Shown here in pieces: positions 5,178 through 6,967 of a DNA stretch of 6,967 bases. Within the stretch, counting starts at the first letter, position 1, and each line of letters opens with the position of its first letter. Origin of the DNA: Clostridia bacterium (GTDB taxonomy: Bacteria > Bacillota_A > Clostridia > Christensenellales > Aristaeellaceae). Both the position numbers and the translations under genes were made by a program. The stretch covers positions 1 to 6,967 of the forward strand of contig CAAEDZ010000008.1 in the NCBI GenBank assembly GCA_900754775.1, written 5' to 3'. The notes beneath the pieces are model-generated. The model ran no database searches and was not told where the DNA came from. It was given only the letters and a program-made list of their open reading frames with translations.

Positions 5178-5215
5178 TGGCCGCTTCTTTTGATGCGATT
5201 GGCAGGTGAGAGAAG

Positions 5216-6967
5216 ATGAGCGAAACCCTCCGCGACCTGGCGGTGTCCCTGTCGCTTCAAACGGACAACTTTACCCGCAACATCCGCTCTGTCCAGAAGC
5301 AGATCGCCGAAGCGGAAAGTCAGTTCCGCCTTGCCGCCGCGGGCGTGGAGGGCTTCGAGCAAAGCACGGAAGGGCTGACTGCGCAGCTCTCCACGCTTGA
5401 GCGGCGGCTCACGCTTCAGCAGCAGGCCGTCACGCAGTACGAGCGCGCGCTCACCGCCTCCAACGACAAGCTGCAGGAGTGCTTTGCCCGGCAGGGCGAC
5501 TACGCCCAGCGACTCACCGACGCCAGAGCCGCACAGGAGGCGCTCAGGGCACAGGTAGCCGCCGCCGCGCAGCAGGTGCGCACCTTTTCGCAGACGCTGG
5601 GCGACAGCGACTCCGCCACCATCGCCGCACGGGCCAATCTGGACGCGCTCAAGACCGAGTACCGCGCCTCCGTGCAGGAGGTCAAAAAGCTCGCCGGGCA
5701 GAACACGGCCCTCCAAAAGAGCACGCAAAGCGCCGCCGATGCGGTGAGTACGGCGGGTGTCAACCTCAATAATGCCAGAGCAGCGGTCAAAAGCACGCAG
5801 GCGGAGATCACCCGCTGCAATCAGTCTTTGCGTCTAGCGCAGACGAATTGGGACGCGGCGGGGCGCTCCATCGACGAGAGCCGCGCGGCCATCGCCACCT
5901 TCGGCAAACAGATCGCGCTGGCCGAGAGCCGCTTCAAACTCGCCACCGTGGGCATCAAAGAGCTGGATACCAGCGTCGCGAGGCTTGCAGCCAAACAGAC
6001 ACTGCTCACCGAAAAGCTCGATTTGCAGCGCCGGAGCCTCACGCAGTACGAGGCTGCCCTGCAGGGCGCAAAGGAGCAGCTCAAAGCCGCGCAGCAGGCC
6101 AACGACCCGGAGCGAATCCGTCAGGCAAACGACGCGGTCATCGACGCGGAAACCGCGCTGAACCGGGCCAAAACCGCCATGGCAACCACGCGCTCGGAGA
6201 TCGAAAAGACGAATCAGCTGCTCGCCACCGCGAAGTCCGCCTGGACGGCGGCGGGCAAGTCGCTGGAGGACTTCGGCAGGAAGTGCGACGCGGTCGGCAG
6301 GGGCCTGACCACCGCGGGCCGCGCGCTGACCACCACCGTGACCACGCCCGTGCTGGCCCTTGGCGCGACGGCCATCAAGGCGTCGCTGGACTTTGAGTCC
6401 ACCTTCACCAGCGTGCGCAAGACCGTGGACGCCACCGAGGCGGAATTTGACGCGCTGGCCGCGTCTTCCAAGGCCATGTCCACGCAGATTGCCGCCTCCA
6501 CCGGCGAGATCAACGAGGTCATGGCCACCGCGGGCCAGCTGGGCATCAACAAGAACTATCTGGCGGATTTCTCCCGCACGATGATCGACCTGGGCAATTC
6601 CACGGACATCGTGGCAAATCAGGCCGCTTCCACGCTCGCGAAGTTCGCTAACATCACGAACATGGACCAGAGCCTGTTCGGCAATCTGGGCGCGACGCTG
6701 GTGGATCTGGGCAACAAGTTTGCCACCACGGAATCCTCTATCATGGAGATGTCGCTGCGTCTGGCGGCGGCAGGCCATCAGGTGGGGCTGTCCGAGGCGC
6801 AGATTCTGGGCTTTGCCGCGGCGCTGTCGTCGGTCGGCATCGAGGCCGAAATGGGCGGCTCGGCGTTTTCCAAGGCGCTGGTCAAGATGGAGGTGGCCGC
6901 GGCCACCGGCGGCGAGGCGCTGGAGGACTTCGCCCGCGTGTCCGGCCTGACGGCGGAGGGCTTCAAG
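5216..6967 (+). CDS. Tape measure protein, TP901 type, N-terminal part (partial)
   Basis: The frame is open from ATG 5216 to the window edge: 584 codons with no stop. AGGTGA (5204-5209) lies six bases before the ATG, a modest ribosome site. Residues 1-355 are Gln/Ala/Lys/Glu-rich with long predicted coiled coils (for example AEAESQF, LERRLTLQQQ, AKEQLKAAQQAND) and contain internal duplications. From about 360 the TP901-type core begins: a hydrophobic TTPVLALGATAIKASLDFE (376-394), then STFTSVRKTVDATEAEF, STGEINEVMATAGQLGI and MSLRLAAAGHQVGLSEAQI, typical of the PhageMin_Tail domain. The protein sets tail length and passes with the DNA at infection. It should continue well past the window. It lies downstream of the chaperone that would coat it, but separated by the antisense toxin-antitoxin cassette. 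Confidence 0.93.
   Translation, partial: MSETLRDLAVSLSLQTDNFTRNIRSVQKQIAEAESQFRLAAAGVEGFEQSTEGLTAQLSTLERRLTLQQQAVTQYERALTASNDKLQECFARQGDYAQRLTDARAAQEALRAQVAAAAQQVRTFSQTLGDSDSATIAARANLDALKTEYRASVQEVKKLAGQNTALQKSTQSAADAVSTAGVNLNNARAAVKSTQAEITRCNQSLRLAQTNWDAAGRSIDESRAAIATFGKQIALAESRFKLATVGIKELDTSVARLAAKQTLLTEKLDLQRRSLTQYEAALQGAKEQLKAAQQANDPERIRQANDAVIDAETALNRAKTAMATTRSEIEKTNQLLATAKSAWTAAGKSLEDFGRKCDAVGRGLTTAGRALTTTVTTPVLALGATAIKASLDFESTFTSVRKTVDATEAEFDALAASSKAMSTQIAASTGEINEVMATAGQLGINKNYLADFSRTMIDLGNSTDIVANQAASTLAKFANITNMDQSLFGNLGATLVDLGNKFATTESSIMEMSLRLAAAGHQVGLSEAQILGFAAALSSVGIEAEMGGSAFSKALVKMEVAAATGGEALEDFARVSGLTAEGFK
5297..5479 (+). repeat. Tape measure coiled-coil repeat, copy 1 of long unit
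   Basis: Encodes residues 28-88 of the tape measure protein. Aligns without gaps to residues 231-291 (25 identities in 61 by eye), starting KQIA-AES-F-LA and ending TQYE-AL. A 13-base block, CACGCAGTACGAG (5431-5443), is identical in the second copy. Confidence 0.7.
5771..5878 (+). repeat. Tape measure coiled-coil repeat, copy 1 of short unit
   Basis: Encodes residues 186-221; resembles residues 317-352 in register (shared pattern EI---NQ-L--A---W-AAG-S). It lies just before the second copy of the long unit, as the partner short unit lies just before the conserved core. Confidence 0.5.
5906..6088 (+). repeat. Tape measure coiled-coil repeat, copy 2 of long unit
   Basis: Encodes residues 231-291, the second copy of residues 28-88 at an offset of exactly 203 codons. 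The block CACGCAGTACGAG recurs at 6040-6052. Divergence at other positions shows the duplication is old rather than an assembly artefact. Confidence 0.7.
6164..6271 (+). repeat. Tape measure coiled-coil repeat, copy 2 of short unit
   Basis: Encodes residues 317-352, the partner of residues 186-221 at an offset of 131 residues. The two share W-AAG-S followed by an acidic pair, and end just before the transition to the TP901-type core. Confidence 0.5.

Noticed and set aside
4807..5193. + strand frame (128 codons) opposite the antitoxin, which could be taken for a gene filling the gap before the tape measure
   Set aside because: It is the complement of the antitoxin and its promoter; the - strand protein has family motifs, ribosome site and promoter, the + strand frame has none.
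5177..5209. Ten-codon mini frame (ATG 5177 to TGA 5207-5209) just before the tape measure gene
   Set aside because: No ribosome site and too short to support; could be a relic of sequence displaced by the cassette, but nothing shows it.
5834..6778. Long open frame on the - strand (314 codons) opposite the tape measure gene
   Set aside because: Composition is Arg/Gly/Leu-rich antisense shadow; the + strand carries a clear tape measure protein.
1..6967. CRISPR arrays, tRNA genes, transposase or insertion sequence ends, attachment sites
   Set aside because: None seen; no regularly spaced repeats outside the short promoter repeats, no cloverleaf-like segment, and no transposase or integrase frame.

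Overview
The window is a slice of the structural late operon of a siphophage-type tailed phage, most likely a prophage in a high-GC member of the Clostridia (Firmicutes). The inference rests on three things: HK97-type head and TP901/phi13-type tail proteins as seen in Gram-positive siphophages; strong AGGAGG Shine-Dalgarno sites, with TTG and GTG starts in use; and GC-rich coding (73% G+C in the sampled bases 481-540). No integrase, attachment site or host gene is visible, so prophage versus free phage is not settled.

Layout, left to right on the + strand. Head: the C-terminal end of a ClpP-like prohead protease (1-335), the HK97-fold major capsid protein (351-1550), a small head-fibre-like decoration protein (1566-1826). 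Connector: gp6-like head-tail connector (1823-2107), head closure/adaptor (2135-2494), a probable tail terminator (2491-2859), an HK97 gp10-like tail completion protein (2849-3271). Tail: phi13-type tail tube protein (3290-3901), an intergenic hairpin resembling an intrinsic terminator (3908-3949), a tail assembly chaperone (3976-4335) with an out-of-frame continuation to 4538 that fits a -1 programmed frameshift (lambda G/GT style), and the start of the tape measure protein (5216 to the window edge). Genes are tightly packed with ATGA/GTGA overlaps, so translational coupling is likely.

The one interruption is a two-gene type II toxin-antitoxin cassette on the - strand (antitoxin 4858-5103, toxin 4542-4856), placed between the tail chaperone and the tape measure gene. 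It has its own recognisable sigma70-like promoter (TTGAAT, 17 bp, TATACT on the - strand), is poorer in G+C than its neighbours (43-48% in the two 60-base samples counted), and converges on the chaperone gene with only three bases between the stop codons. It behaves like a phage 'moron': an autonomous accessory cassette inside an otherwise conserved operon. Any late transcript reaching the tape measure gene must run antisense through the whole cassette.

The points most worth a second look are the frameshift signal (a non-canonical GTTCCCT heptamer followed by a nested stem-loop at 4313-4358), the antisense toxin-antitoxin moron and its triple AATTCA promoter repeat, and an in-register internal duplication in the N-terminal coiled-coil of the tape measure protein. 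All three are sequence-based inferences without database searches; none is shown here to be a new system.
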